From assembly GCA_964035545.1 (NCBI GenBank), contig OZ037769.1, forward strand, positions 16,931,633 to 16,995,632: 64,000 bases of DNA, given 5' to 3'. This document shows, piece by piece, positions 35,298 through 45,146 of the stretch (positions are counted from its first letter, which is position 1; the number at the start of each line of letters is the position of its first letter). A program made the translations under genes and the position numbers. This DNA comes from Bugula neritina. Taxonomy: Eukaryota; Bryozoa; Gymnolaemata; Cheilostomatida; Bugulidae. Under the pieces are notes generated by a model that worked only from the letters and a program-made list of their open reading frames with translations, did no database searches and had not been told where the DNA came from.

Positions 35298-38200
35298 ATG
35301 TCTGCCAAGAAGGAGTTTCAACGACTACCCAAAACTATAGTTCCCTCAAACTACAATGTTACCCTCACCCCCAACCTCCAAGACTTTACCTTTTCTGGTA
35401 ATGAGACCATATCAATTGAGGTCAGTTTTTAGATTGTAGTCATATTAGTTCTGTTTACTAATGAGAAATATTTTGAATTTCTTTTCTATACTAACCGTGA
35501 AACTGTAGATCCTATTTTACCACTTATTCTTCTCTGAAAAAGTGTAGGGGCAGCAAATATGAATCATCATTTTACTAAAAATGAAATGCTAGCGCTGTTG
35601 GTAGTTACTAGAGAACACATTACTTTATATTTAGCCACTACCCACTGTTGCCATGGTTACATGGTCTCGTACTGTTCAGTTACATGGTAGTTACCAATAG
35701 CAATAAATTAAATCTGTCAGTACACAGTGATTCTATTAATACTTTCTGTCATGTAGGGGGAGTGGGAGGAGTTATGTAAGTCACATGACTACTCCCACTC
35801 CTCCTTCAACTCAACACACTGCGTGTTTGGTTAGTCACCATGGGTTGGGGGAGGACTGGGTTATGGAGACAGAATAACATTAAACTTCTGACATAGCTGT
35901 GTATAATGTGTGTGTATATTCATACTGTCACATTAATCAGTTTGAATGGGTGTTTGTGAGTCAGTTAGACATTCGCGTTGATTAATCAAAAATACATTTG
36001 GTTGGTAGTTTTTGACTGATGAATACTTGGTATAAGGAAGCGTTTGACTCGGCTGTTTCAGCATTGTTGGCAATTGTCAACTGCAGATCTGAATTTAAAA
36101 ATCTAGTTAACAACTTTTCCAATAGCCAGCTACCCCTGCCTGCTCGGTAGATATTGAAAACACTAATTATAGTAGAAATACACTTTCATATCACCATAAC
36201 CATAAAAAACTTAAATTTAGCAATCTACTCTGTACACATACACATAGCTACATTATGAAATGTTAGTTATATGTAAATTACATTTCTCCAGTTTGCTGGC
36301 TGTACTTTCTTCATCCATGAATTAAACTGTATAATTTACATTTCAATTTGCCAACAAACTCTTATCTTGTCTGGACACAACAATACCAACTTTCTGTGAG
36401 TTGAAAGAAACTATAATTGCTTTTCATCTCTTCATGATTGACTTCACACCCACATCTTTAACAGAAAGACAATGTACATATAAAGGAAGTCTATACTCAC
36501 GGAGTGTGTATAGCTGTTACTCTATCACATTATAGTATTTATATTCCAGTGTATTATAACATGCAGGTGAAAGAGTCCACACCAGTTGTGATACTCAACT
36601 CTGCTGATATTGAGATTCAGTCAGTACAGTTCAGTGGAGGGGGCAAAGGTCAGTGGCAGCGTTACTATCCAATATACTGGGTAGACTTGAAATAAACTTC
36701 CTTTTACATGTTGAAACTCTGGTTATACTCCATATTCAACATTTATTTTATGTAGAACTTGAGGCTAAAGTTGAGCTAGATGCTGAGGCCGAGACGGCAA
36801 CCTTCACCTTCCCAGAAGCACTTCCTGTAAGAAATTATGTGATCACGTGTGCACAGAGCTGAATCTTTCTGTGTCGTTCTGATTTTTTCATAGTTTTGTT
36901 TATTGGTAATATATTTAACTACGCGGGGTAATACTAGATGGTGTGTTATGTTGCTATGCGGAGTAATACTAGATGGTGTGTTATGTTGCTATGCGGAGTA
37001 ATACTAGTTGGTGTGTTATGTTGCTATGCGGAGTAATACTAGTTGGTGTGTTATGCAGCAAGGGCAGGCAACTCTCTCAGTGCAGTTCACAGGATGTCTG
37101 AATGACAAGATGAAGGGTTTCTATCGGAGCAAGTACACTTCCCCAGATGGTGAGACCAAGCACGCCGCAGTCACCCAGTTTGAGGTACGGTAACCCCCTC
37201 CTTAAAGCATACTGTACTCTGTCTTTACCTTGCAGGCTAACAGTCGTGGTGACCTTAGTTTGGCCTTCACAGGTGTTATTAGTGACAATCTGCGAGGTTT
37301 CTATAGAGCCAAATATGTAGACCAGTCGAGTGGAGAGACAAAGTACAGTGCAGTCACAATGTTATGCGTGAGTTCTAGAGCTCAATGGTGCATGCTAGTA
37401 GACATCTCTGTACGCGATATACGGCTGCAGCAGGACGGAGTAGTTGTGTTGTGTTTCCTACATTCATTCATCATATCATAGTATCGTATCATATCACAGT
37501 ATCATATCACAGTATCATATCATAGTATCATATCATATTATCGTATCATATTGCAGTCTACTGATGCACGCAGAGCCATGCCTTGTTGGGACGAACCGGC
37601 TTGTAAAGCTTCCTTTGATGTCACTCTGATAGTACCTAAAGATAGGGTGGCCCTCTCCAACATGGTGAGTTGTAGTACTAGTAGTAGTAGTAGTAGTAGT
37701 AGCAGTAGTAGTAGTAGTACTAGCTCTCATAGTAGTAGTAGTAATAGTAGTAGTAGTAGTAGTAGTATATTACTGTATAAATATTTTAGCCTGTGATCAG
37801 TGAAAGCGAGACAAAGGAAGGGCTGCGTGCTGTCACCTTTGACCGCACCCCCATCATGTCTACCTACCTGCTGGCCTTCATAGTCGGGGAGTACGACTAC
37901 GTGGAGGACCGGGACAGTGACGGGGTGCTCATACGAGTCTACACGCCGGTCGGCAAACCGGAGCAAGGTCAATTCGCCTTGGAGGTCAGTCTAGCTCGTC
38001 TTCACAACTCCCGTGTTATCTATTCTCTTCTTATTGTGTGTGCTGACAGCTGAATCTGCTCTCTGAACACAAAGAGCAGGATGAACCTACAGTTGTACAG
38101 TAAACAGCTGCCCTGGGAGTTGTCGTCTCTCTACTGTATCATCACACAGGGAATACATTATGTAGTCTGAGATACTCTGTTGCAGGTGGCTAAGAAGACT

Positions 38201-38417
38201 CTGCCATTCTATAAAGAGTACTTTGGAATTGCCTACCCGCTGCCCAAAATGGACTTGATCGCTATTGCTGACTTCGCAGCAGGTATTTCCTGTCTTGCAG
38301 CGCCACCTGTACTGTTGTTATATATAGTAGAGGTCATTGTATTGTCTGAATAGTATTGGGATTACATGAAGAGATGCAGCGCTGTTGGCATACGAATAAT
38401 ACATACAATACAATGCT

Positions 38418-38450
<33 letters not shown>

Positions 38451-41400
38451 GTAGTATATGCACAGGTGCGATGGAGAACTGGGGTTTAGTGACGTACCGG
38501 GAGACGGCCCTACTTGTAGACCCCAAGAACTCCGCCTCCTCAGCCAAGCAGAGAGTTGCTCTCGTAGTCGGCCACGAGTTGGCTCACCAGTGGTTCGGTA
38601 ACCTCGTCACCATGGTAGGTTATGAGGTCAAGGTCGTCCTGTCATATATAAGTAGTAGCCTGAGGTCCATACTGTACACTCGGCATATCTTTGTAGGAGT
38701 GGTGGACCCACTTGTGGCTGAACGAAGGGTTTGCCTCGTTCATAGAGTACCTGTGTGTGGACTTCTGCTTCCCGGAGTTTGACATCTGGACTCAGTTCGT
38801 GAAACAAGATCTGGCAGAGGCCCTGGAGCTGGACGCTCTTAGGAACAGTCACCCCATCGAGGTGGGTTATCTCACCTTCTATAGCTGGGATCTCTCACCT
38901 TCTAGATCTGAGTTATCCCACCTTACACAGCTGGGTACTCTCACCTTCTACAGCTGGGTACTCTCACCTTACACAGCTGGGTTCTCCAAGTAAACTCTTC
39001 TCTCTATTCCCAGGTACCTGTCGGCCACCCTGCAGAAGTTGACGAGATATTTGATGCCATTTCCTACTGTAAAGGAGCCTCTGTGATAAGAATGCTTCAC
39101 AGCTGGATCGGTGATGAGGTGAGATAATAAACTGAGGTGAGATAATATACTGAGGTGGGATACTGAGGTGAGGTAATATACTGAGGTGGGATACTGAGGT
39201 GAGGTAATATACTGAGGTGAGATAATATACTGAGGTGAGATAATATACTGAGGTGAGATACTATACTGGGGTGAGATAATATACTGAGGTGAGATAATAT
39301 ACTGAGGTGAGATACTGAGGTGAGATACTATACTGAGGTGAGATAATATACTGAGGTGAGATTATATACTGAGGTGAGATACTGAGGTGAGATAATATAC
39401 TGAGGTGAGATACTATACTGAGGTGAGATACTGAGGTGAGATAATATACTGAGGTGAGATACTGAGGTGAGATAATATACTGAGGTGAGATACTATACTG
39501 AGGTGAGATACTGAGGTGAGATACTATACTGAGGTGAGATACTGAGGTGAGATAATATACTGAGGTGAGATACTATACTGAGGTGAGATAATATACTGAG
39601 GTGAGATAATATACTGAGGTGAGATACTATACTGAGGTGAGATACTATACTGAGGTGAGATAATATACTGAGGTGAGATACTGAGGTGAGATACTGAGGT
39701 GAGATGATATACTGAGGTGAGATACTATACTGAGGTGAGATACTGAGGTGAGATAATATACTGAGGTGAGATACTATACTGAGGTGAGATACTATACTGA
39801 GATGAGATACTGAGGTGAGATACTATACTGAGGTGAGATACTGAGGTGAGATAATATACTGAGGTGAGATACTATACTGAGGTGAGATACTATACTGAGA
39901 TGAGATAATATACTGAGGTGAGATACTGAGGTGAGATACTGAGGTGAGATAATATACTGAGGTGAGATACTGAGGTGAGATACTATACTGAGGTGAGATA
40001 CTATACTGAGGTGAGATACTGAGGTGAGATACTATACTGAGGTGAGATACTGAGGTGAGATAATATACTGAGGTGAGATACTATACTGAGGTGAGATAAT
40101 ATACTGAGGTGAGATAATATACTGAGGTGAGATACTATACTGAGGTGAGATACTGAGGTGAGATAATATACTGAGGTGAGTCACTGAGTCGCTGTGTGTC
40201 GCAGGCGTTCCGGAAAGGTCTCCATCAGTACCTCAACAAGTTTGCCTACAAGAACGCATTCACTGAGGACTTGTGGGAAGCCCTGGTGGAGTCGAGTGGT
40301 AAGCCAGTGGGGGAAGTTATGTCCACCTGGACTAGTCAGATGGGGTACCCCGTCCTGCAGGTGGATGAGAGGAAGGAGGGGGACAAGAGAGTGCTGACTA
40401 TTACTCAGTCCAAGTTCTGTGCTGACGGGAAACCCGCAGGTAATAAAGTAGCTCCATCTTGTAGACGTATGTCGTGGTGTGCGCACAGATGTACACACTA
40501 TATTGTATATTATATAATGTGTAATACTGTATATTGTGTACTGTATAATGTATATTACTGTATAATGTATGATATTGTAGATGGTGAATTCCATTGGATG
40601 GTTCCTATTGACATCATATCTTCTGCTGATCCCACTAAATCCATTTATTCTACTGTCTTGAAAGAGAAGACAACCACTGTAACACTAGAGGGCGTGAAAC
40701 CCTCAGACTGGGTCAAAGTATGTAATTATACTTACTCTACTAGTATTACTATACTTACTCTACTAGTATTACTATACTTACTCTACTAGTATTACTATAC
40801 TTACTCTACTAGTATTACTATACTTACTCTACTAGTATTACTATACTTACTCTACTAGTATTACTATACTTACTCTACTAGTACTACTGTACTTACTCTA
40901 CTAGTATTACTGTACTTACTCTACTAGTATTACTATACTTACTCTACTAGTATTACTATACTTACTCTACTAGTATTACTATACTTACTCTACTAGTACT
41001 ACTGTACTTACTCTACTAGTACTACTATACTTACTCTACTAGTATTACTATACTTACTCTACTAGTATTACTATACTTACTCTACTAGTATTACTGTACT
41101 TATTCTCATATTGCTAATGTCCACAGCTCAACCCCGGCACTGTTGGTGTGTATAGAGTGAGGTACACATCTGAGATGTTGGACAGTATGATACCTTCAGT
41201 GAAGGACCTCAGTCTACCTGCTAGAGACAGACTTGGGCTACAGAATGACCTGTTTGCTCTGGTGAGTTGGTCCACATTGCATTTGTTTACTGATCAGAGA
41301 TTAGTTTGGATCAGCTGAGTTAGTTTCTGCACCCGGGAGTTACCTCCTCTCTTATTGTAGGCTAGGGCAGGGCTGTGCTCCACCGTCGATGTACTGAAGG

Positions 41401-43213
41401 TGGCCGAAGCGTACAGATCTGAGACGGACTACACGGTCTGGTGTGACCTCACTGCTAACCTCTCCGCCATAGCAGTAGTCCTGCAGTACACCGACTGCTT
41501 TGACCTTTTCAGCGCTTTCAAGGTCAACTTGTTTTCCGATGTTGGCAAAAGACTCGGCTGGGAGAAACTGGCCAATGAGAGTGAGTGTCAGAATCAGGAG
41601 AAGACAATTACTATGCTTTATCTGTTTGTATAGTTTCTAGCTGCACCTCTAGACGTAGTATAGTAGACTAAGTCATAGGTGTGTAGGTTAGGACTAAGCA
41701 GTGAACTGTTCATGCAGGTAATAACATAGACTAGCCTGTGTTCTGCAGGTCCCCTTGACTCTATGCTGAGGACACTAGTGTTGGCCCAACTCGGGTCCTC
41801 TGGTCACCCTGAGACAGTCAACGAGGCTACGTCACGGTTTGATCAACATCTGGCAGCGACTAAGACACTCGACGCTGATTTGAGATCTGCGGTAAGTATC
41901 TGTGTGTCACTGTTAGTCACTGTTAGTTACTGTGAGTTGCTGTTAGTCACTGTTAGTTACTGTGAGTTGCTGTTAGTCACTGTGAGTTGCTGTTACTGTT
42001 AGTTACTGTGAGTTGCTGTTAGTCACTCTTAGTTACTGTTAGTCACTCTTAGTTACTGTAAGTTACTGTGAGTTACTGTTAGTCACTGTGAGTTACTGTT
42101 AGTCACTGTGACCATTATATTCACTTCTGCTCTTTGCAGGTCTACAGTGTAGTGATGAAGAGGGGAGATGAATCATACTGTGATAAAATGACAGACGTGA
42201 GTAACATTACCTGTTCACTCTTCTTTCTATTTACCTGTTCACTCTTCTCTCTATTTACCTAGACTACAGTGTACACATCTTGACCTGTTTTCACTCTGCA
42301 TCTATCATCATATTGTTGTGAACCGAGTGTATATAGTATAGTATATACATATACATATACTTGTGTAGTGTATACACTGTGTGTGTGTCCACAGCTATAT
42401 AGAACCAGTGAACTTAGTGAGGAGAAAGTAAGAATATTGCGGGTGCTGGGTCAGACCCCCAACTCTGAAAAGCTGAAGAGTGCTTTGGAGTTTTCCATAT
42501 CTGTAAGTTGACTATCTTATGAAGACAATATACAATGTTACATAGCAGCTCATTGGCTGTTGTATTACCTGCAACATGTATTGTGATGTTCAATTGGTTG
42601 ACCACAATTGTGCTGTTATTTCATTGGCTGATATGTTGGCAGGAGGAAGTGAGGTCACAGGATGCAGTGTTCTGTATCGCTGGGGCAACCAGCTCAGCTC
42701 AAGGTCGTCAGCTGTCGTGGGAGTTCCTGCAGAGCAACTGGACTAAACTCTCCTCCATGTACGAGGGGGGTTTCCTACTCGCCCGACTTGTCAAGATTTG
42801 CACTGAGAACTTTGCTGACCGAAACAAGATCTCAGAGATAAAGGTGTGTAGTCTGTGCTGACCAGGGCTATTGAGATATTAAATTTTAACATACCCGACT
42901 TATTAGCTAATATTTATTAAAAATAGGCTATTTTGTTTAAGGAAAAAACTGTATTTCAAACCAACTCTTAATAATTTGAACATCTGCGTTTATGAAATAC
43001 TGGAAAGACAACTCCTCCAGCTCTCCACTGTAATGTGCTGCCGCTGTTATATGGCTGCTGCTGCCACTGTTGTAGGAGTTCTTTGAGAAGAATCCAGCTC
43101 CTGCTGCAAACCGGGTCATCCAACAATCCTGTGAGAACATCGAGCTAAATGCAGCTCTTTTGGAGAGAGACGGGGACGCAGTGAAGGCGTACCTCTCCGA
43201 ACTTACCAAATAA
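35298..43213 (+). CDS. NPEPPS: Puromycin-sensitive aminopeptidase (M1 family)
   Basis: Cytosolic zinc aminopeptidase that trims N-terminal residues from peptides, including proteasome products. Exons: 35298-35420, 36567-36648, 36756-36826, 37059-37184 (or 37236-37367), 37557-37664, 37790-37984, 38186-38282, 38466-38614, 38697-38861, 39014-39118, 40205-40439, 40581-40717, 41127-41261, 41361-41580, 41749-41891, 42140-42196, 42395-42502, 42643-42843, 43076-43213. The product is 864 residues, close to the 875 of the human short form, and is collinear throughout. Key residues: GAMENWG 268-274, zinc site HELAH 304-308 with E327 (HExxH-x18-E), catalytic Tyr390 in [12 protein letters not shown], substrate-anchoring Glu134 in TQFE. 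The start is in good context and gives [12 protein letters not shown], aligning with the human second Met. Upstream sequence to 35240 stays open in frame without an ATG, so a leader from an upstream exon, as in the longer human form, is possible. Every phase closes. Confidence 0.95.
36915..37058. repeat. 35-bp tandem repeat abutting NPEPPS exon 4 acceptor
   Basis: Four units of the form gttgctatgcggagtaatac plus tagatggtgtgttat. The last unit runs into the 3' splice site: ttatgttgct becomes ttatgcag followed by exon 4. Confidence 0.9.
37059..37184 (+). CDS. NPEPPS: NPEPPS exon 4, canonical version
   Basis: 126 bp, phase 0-0, 42 residues from [13 protein letters not shown] through [12 protein letters not shown] to HAAVTQFE. 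It closely matches the family at this place. The final Glu corresponds to the M1 residue (Glu121 of E. coli PepN, Glu183 of ERAP1, from memory) that binds the substrate's free N-terminus together with the GAMEN Glu. The acceptor (ttatgcag) is embedded in the last unit of a 35-bp tandem repeat. Confidence 0.9.
37236..37367 (+). CDS. NPEPPS: NPEPPS exon 4b, duplicated alternative exon
   Basis: 132 bp, phase 0-0, 44 residues from [13 protein letters not shown] through [14 protein letters not shown] to KYSAVTMLC. It is clearly homologous to exon 4 (shared FTG, GFYR-KY, GETK, AVT). It has its own strong acceptor (ttaccttgcag) and donor (TGC/gtgagt). The intron between the two copies is only 51 bp. 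Either copy splices in frame to exon 5 at 37557. Here TQFE has become TMLC, losing the substrate-anchoring Glu. No stops or frameshifts, so it is under selection or young. I infer mutually exclusive splicing. Inclusion of both would add 44 residues to the N-terminal beta domain. Confidence 0.75.
37472..37556. repeat. About 10-15-bp repeat abutting NPEPPS exon 5 acceptor
   Basis: Units such as tatcatatcacag and tatcatatcatag run to the real acceptor, tatcatattgcag. Several units therefore look like 3' splice sites. Confidence 0.85.
37671..37768. repeat. AGT trinucleotide microsatellite in NPEPPS intron
   Basis: Imperfect (AGT)n starting 7 bases after the donor at 37665 and ending about 20 bases before the next acceptor, so it makes up most of a 125-bp intron. 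Open-frame poly-Ser and poly-Leu readings across it are artefacts. Confidence 0.9.
38417..38449. repeat. (TA)n microsatellite
   Basis: About 16 TA dinucleotides, 15-20 bases before the exon 8 acceptor (cacag at 38461-38465). Confidence 0.9.
38466..38861 (+). CDS. NPEPPS: NPEPPS catalytic exons 8-9 (GAMEN and zinc site)
   Basis: Exon 38466-38614 completes GAMENWG and carries [17 protein letters not shown]. Exon 38697-38861 opens with [18 protein letters not shown], whose Glu is the third zinc ligand. All catalytic residues are intact. Confidence 0.95.
38859..38996. repeat. About 25-bp repeat seeded at NPEPPS exon 9 donor
   Basis: Five units of the form gctgggtactctcaccttct. The first unit overlaps the splice donor: exon end GAG plus gtgggttatctcaccttct. 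Confidence 0.8.
39119..40188 (+). repeat. Minisatellite of 5' splice-site copies filling NPEPPS intron 10
   Basis: The exon at 39014-39118 ends GATGAG and the intron starts gtgagataata. The array is about 64 (hand count) copies of ctgaggtgagata with or without atata, i.e. 13- and 18-bp units, each restating the GAG/gtgaga donor. It runs to within 20 bp of the next acceptor. The last copy (gaggtgagtc near 40178) is a better donor consensus than the true one. Confidence 0.95.
40728..41105. repeat. 23-bp minisatellite filling NPEPPS intron
   Basis: About 16 units of tatacttactctactagtat plus tac. It begins 10 bases after the donor GTCAAA/gtatgtaatt and ends about 20 bases before the next acceptor. 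Confidence 0.95.
41892..42115. repeat. About 11-bp minisatellite at NPEPPS donor 41891
   Basis: Alternating tgttagtcac and tgtgagttac units start at the donor (GCG/gtaagtatctgtgtg). Many units contain gtgagt preceded by CT, a near-donor sequence. Confidence 0.85.
42197..42262. repeat. 26-bp two-copy repeat after NPEPPS donor 42196
   Basis: Two copies of acctgttcactcttct plus ctctattt, beginning about 12 bases past the donor gtgagtaacatt. Confidence 0.7.
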
Positions 43214-43696
43214 AGTGGTCCAACGCTAACATTCCTCAGTGTACAACCAATCAAATGTACCGAACATTTGTGTGCAAGAGCAGTACACATTCTAGGGAGT
43301 TGTGTTCCCTTTGTTATGTATCGATGTATATCATCAATTATATCTGTCCGTAAACCGTAATATATATAAGTTGCTTCTTAATGTATATTTTGAGCATTAC
43401 AAACATTTGTATTGTTTTTAAAAGTTCAATAACAAATTTTAATGCAAAATTAAAAAATATAAATAAATCAACATAACAGTTTCTGGAATTATTGTAGTTT
43501 CACAGAAAAAATAATACATGTGAATAATACAGTAGATAATGTCAATACATGTTAATAATGTAGACTTTGTGTATAAAGTGTATAGCAGGTGTAATGTAAC
43601 TGAAACAGAACGATTTGCAAAATAACAAATATATACTACTGACTACATTGCATGAACCTAGTATTCCTAGTAATGAATATAAAAATAATATAAAAT
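43214..43696. other. Convergent 3' interval, NPEPPS / PGGT1B
   Basis: 483 bp between the two stop codons. AATAAA occurs over the NPEPPS stop (ccaaataaag) and again near 43462, the likelier plus-strand poly(A) signal. On the minus strand an ATTAAA variant lies near 43437. Poly(A) sites for both genes must fall here, so the 3' UTRs probably overlap or nearly meet. Confidence 0.5.
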
Positions 43697-45146
43697 CTAC
43701 CAGCTTTGCTGTAATTTCTGAAGATGTTCCACTGCATTGTTGCTAATATTGAGAGGTACGAATATAGACTTGAGGTCCGGTTCCCCCATCATTGACAGGC
43801 CAGCTAAACCCATGTAGGAGTGTAACGGGTCGGGGGTTGTAGTTGTCCACTTGCCGAACCCCCCTACCACATTGTCCTGAACTGACAGGAGCCATTTCCT
43901 ATTAGCCGAAGTGTTGACAAACTGAAAAGAGTTAAGTATGCGGAGTGTGGCGCCGATCCAGAAGGAATAGCACGTGTCGACTGGCTTGTTCGGACGTCCC
44001 TGGAACCCCGACTCCTGACGCTTGAGACACCATTGTTTAAGGAGGGACAACTCCACAGGTTTCAGACTGTCTAGTCTATTGAATAAGTAAAGAGCAGCTA
44101 CAGCGCAGAACGTGGAGCCACCGTGAGCTTCTAGGAAGGGGCCCTGCCCAAACCCGCCCTCATAACTCAGACTCGACAGGACATAGTTCACAGCTTTGTC
44201 AACGTTTATAGTAGAGAAGTCATTGAGGATGTAGCAGACACACGCCACGCAGTACAGGAACCTCATGTCATTCTCCGAGCCCTCTATGCAATACTGGAAG
44301 CTGCCGTCTGGCAGCTGTAAACTTGTCAGTCCGTAGGCGAGGGCCTGTCTGTCCACCCGACTCAAGTCATCTCCCAGTATTAGCAGAGAACAGAGGGCTG
44401 TGTAGGTCATGGCCACGTGTCCGTGGTCGTAATATATACAGTCTTTTTGAGGCTGGGTGAAGGAGGCCCCTGTCCACGTTGAACCTCTGAACCCACAGGC
44501 ACTCATGTCTGAAAGTCCATCCTAAAACATCAGAGAGATAAATATACTAAATCAACATATAATAATATATAATATAATAATATATAATATAGATATTAAA
44601 TCAACAAACTGAGTAGAAGGTCTATACACATCTCGACATGCATAGCTGAAAACAACTGGCTCATTACATATAAGAACTTACTCTCTGAGTGGGTAGAACC
44701 TGGAGAGAATAAATCCACTCCACCATTTCAGAACGAGATATCTTGATATCATCCAGTCTGTTTAATAAATCCAAACCGTTTATAGCAAAGAATGACAGCG
44801 TATTTCTGTTAACATCGAGGGAAGAGAACTGAGCAGGTATTACCTGAAACACAACAGCCATCTGGTGTACACTCTTAGGACTAAGGCACTTTGTTACACT
44901 GCTAGTTACAGGTAGACTATATATAACACTGCTAGTTACAGGTAGACTATATATAACACTGCTAGTTACAGGTAGACTATATATCACTGATAGTTACAGG
45001 TAGACTATATATATCACTGCTAGTTACAGGTAGACTATATATATCACTGCTAGTTACAGGTAGACTATATATATCATGTGTATTACCTGTAAAACCCTTT
45101 CAAAATACTTGACATGCTTTTTAACTTTCAATTCCTCTTCTTCCAT
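43697..45146 (-). CDS. PGGT1B: Geranylgeranyltransferase type I beta subunit
   Basis: Catalytic subunit that, with FNTA, attaches geranylgeranyl to C-terminal CaaX cysteines (mostly CaaL) of Rho/Rac and G-gamma proteins in the cytosol. Three exons: 45146-45087, 44843-44682, 44521-43697, all phase 0. The product is 348 residues (human 377). Visible family blocks: EWIYSLQVLPTQ, CGFRGSTW, HVAMTYTALCSLLILGDDLS, EGSENDMRFLYC, EAHGGSTFC, GRPNKPVDTCYSFW, VGGFGKW and PDPLHSY. Zinc ligands are Asp256, Cys258 and His308. These match GGTase-I rather than farnesyltransferase (the length and ILGDDLSRV block are GGTase-I-like). The start ATGG has good context, and an overlapping out-of-frame ATG five bases upstream opens a seven-codon uORF. 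The 825-bp last exon is large for this region. The N-terminus is shorter than in vertebrates. Confidence 0.93.
44896..45076. repeat. 30-bp minisatellite in PGGT1B intron 1
   Basis: Six copies of cactgctagttacaggtaga plus ctatatataa. It begins about 10 bases beyond the exon 1 donor (TTACAG/gtaata on the minus strand). The plus strand of each unit reads ttacaggtaga, a donor-like string. Confidence 0.9.

Noticed and set aside
36504-36695. 63-codon frame around NPEPPS exon 2 read as an independent gene
   Set aside because: It is exon 2 of NPEPPS read through its flanking introns.
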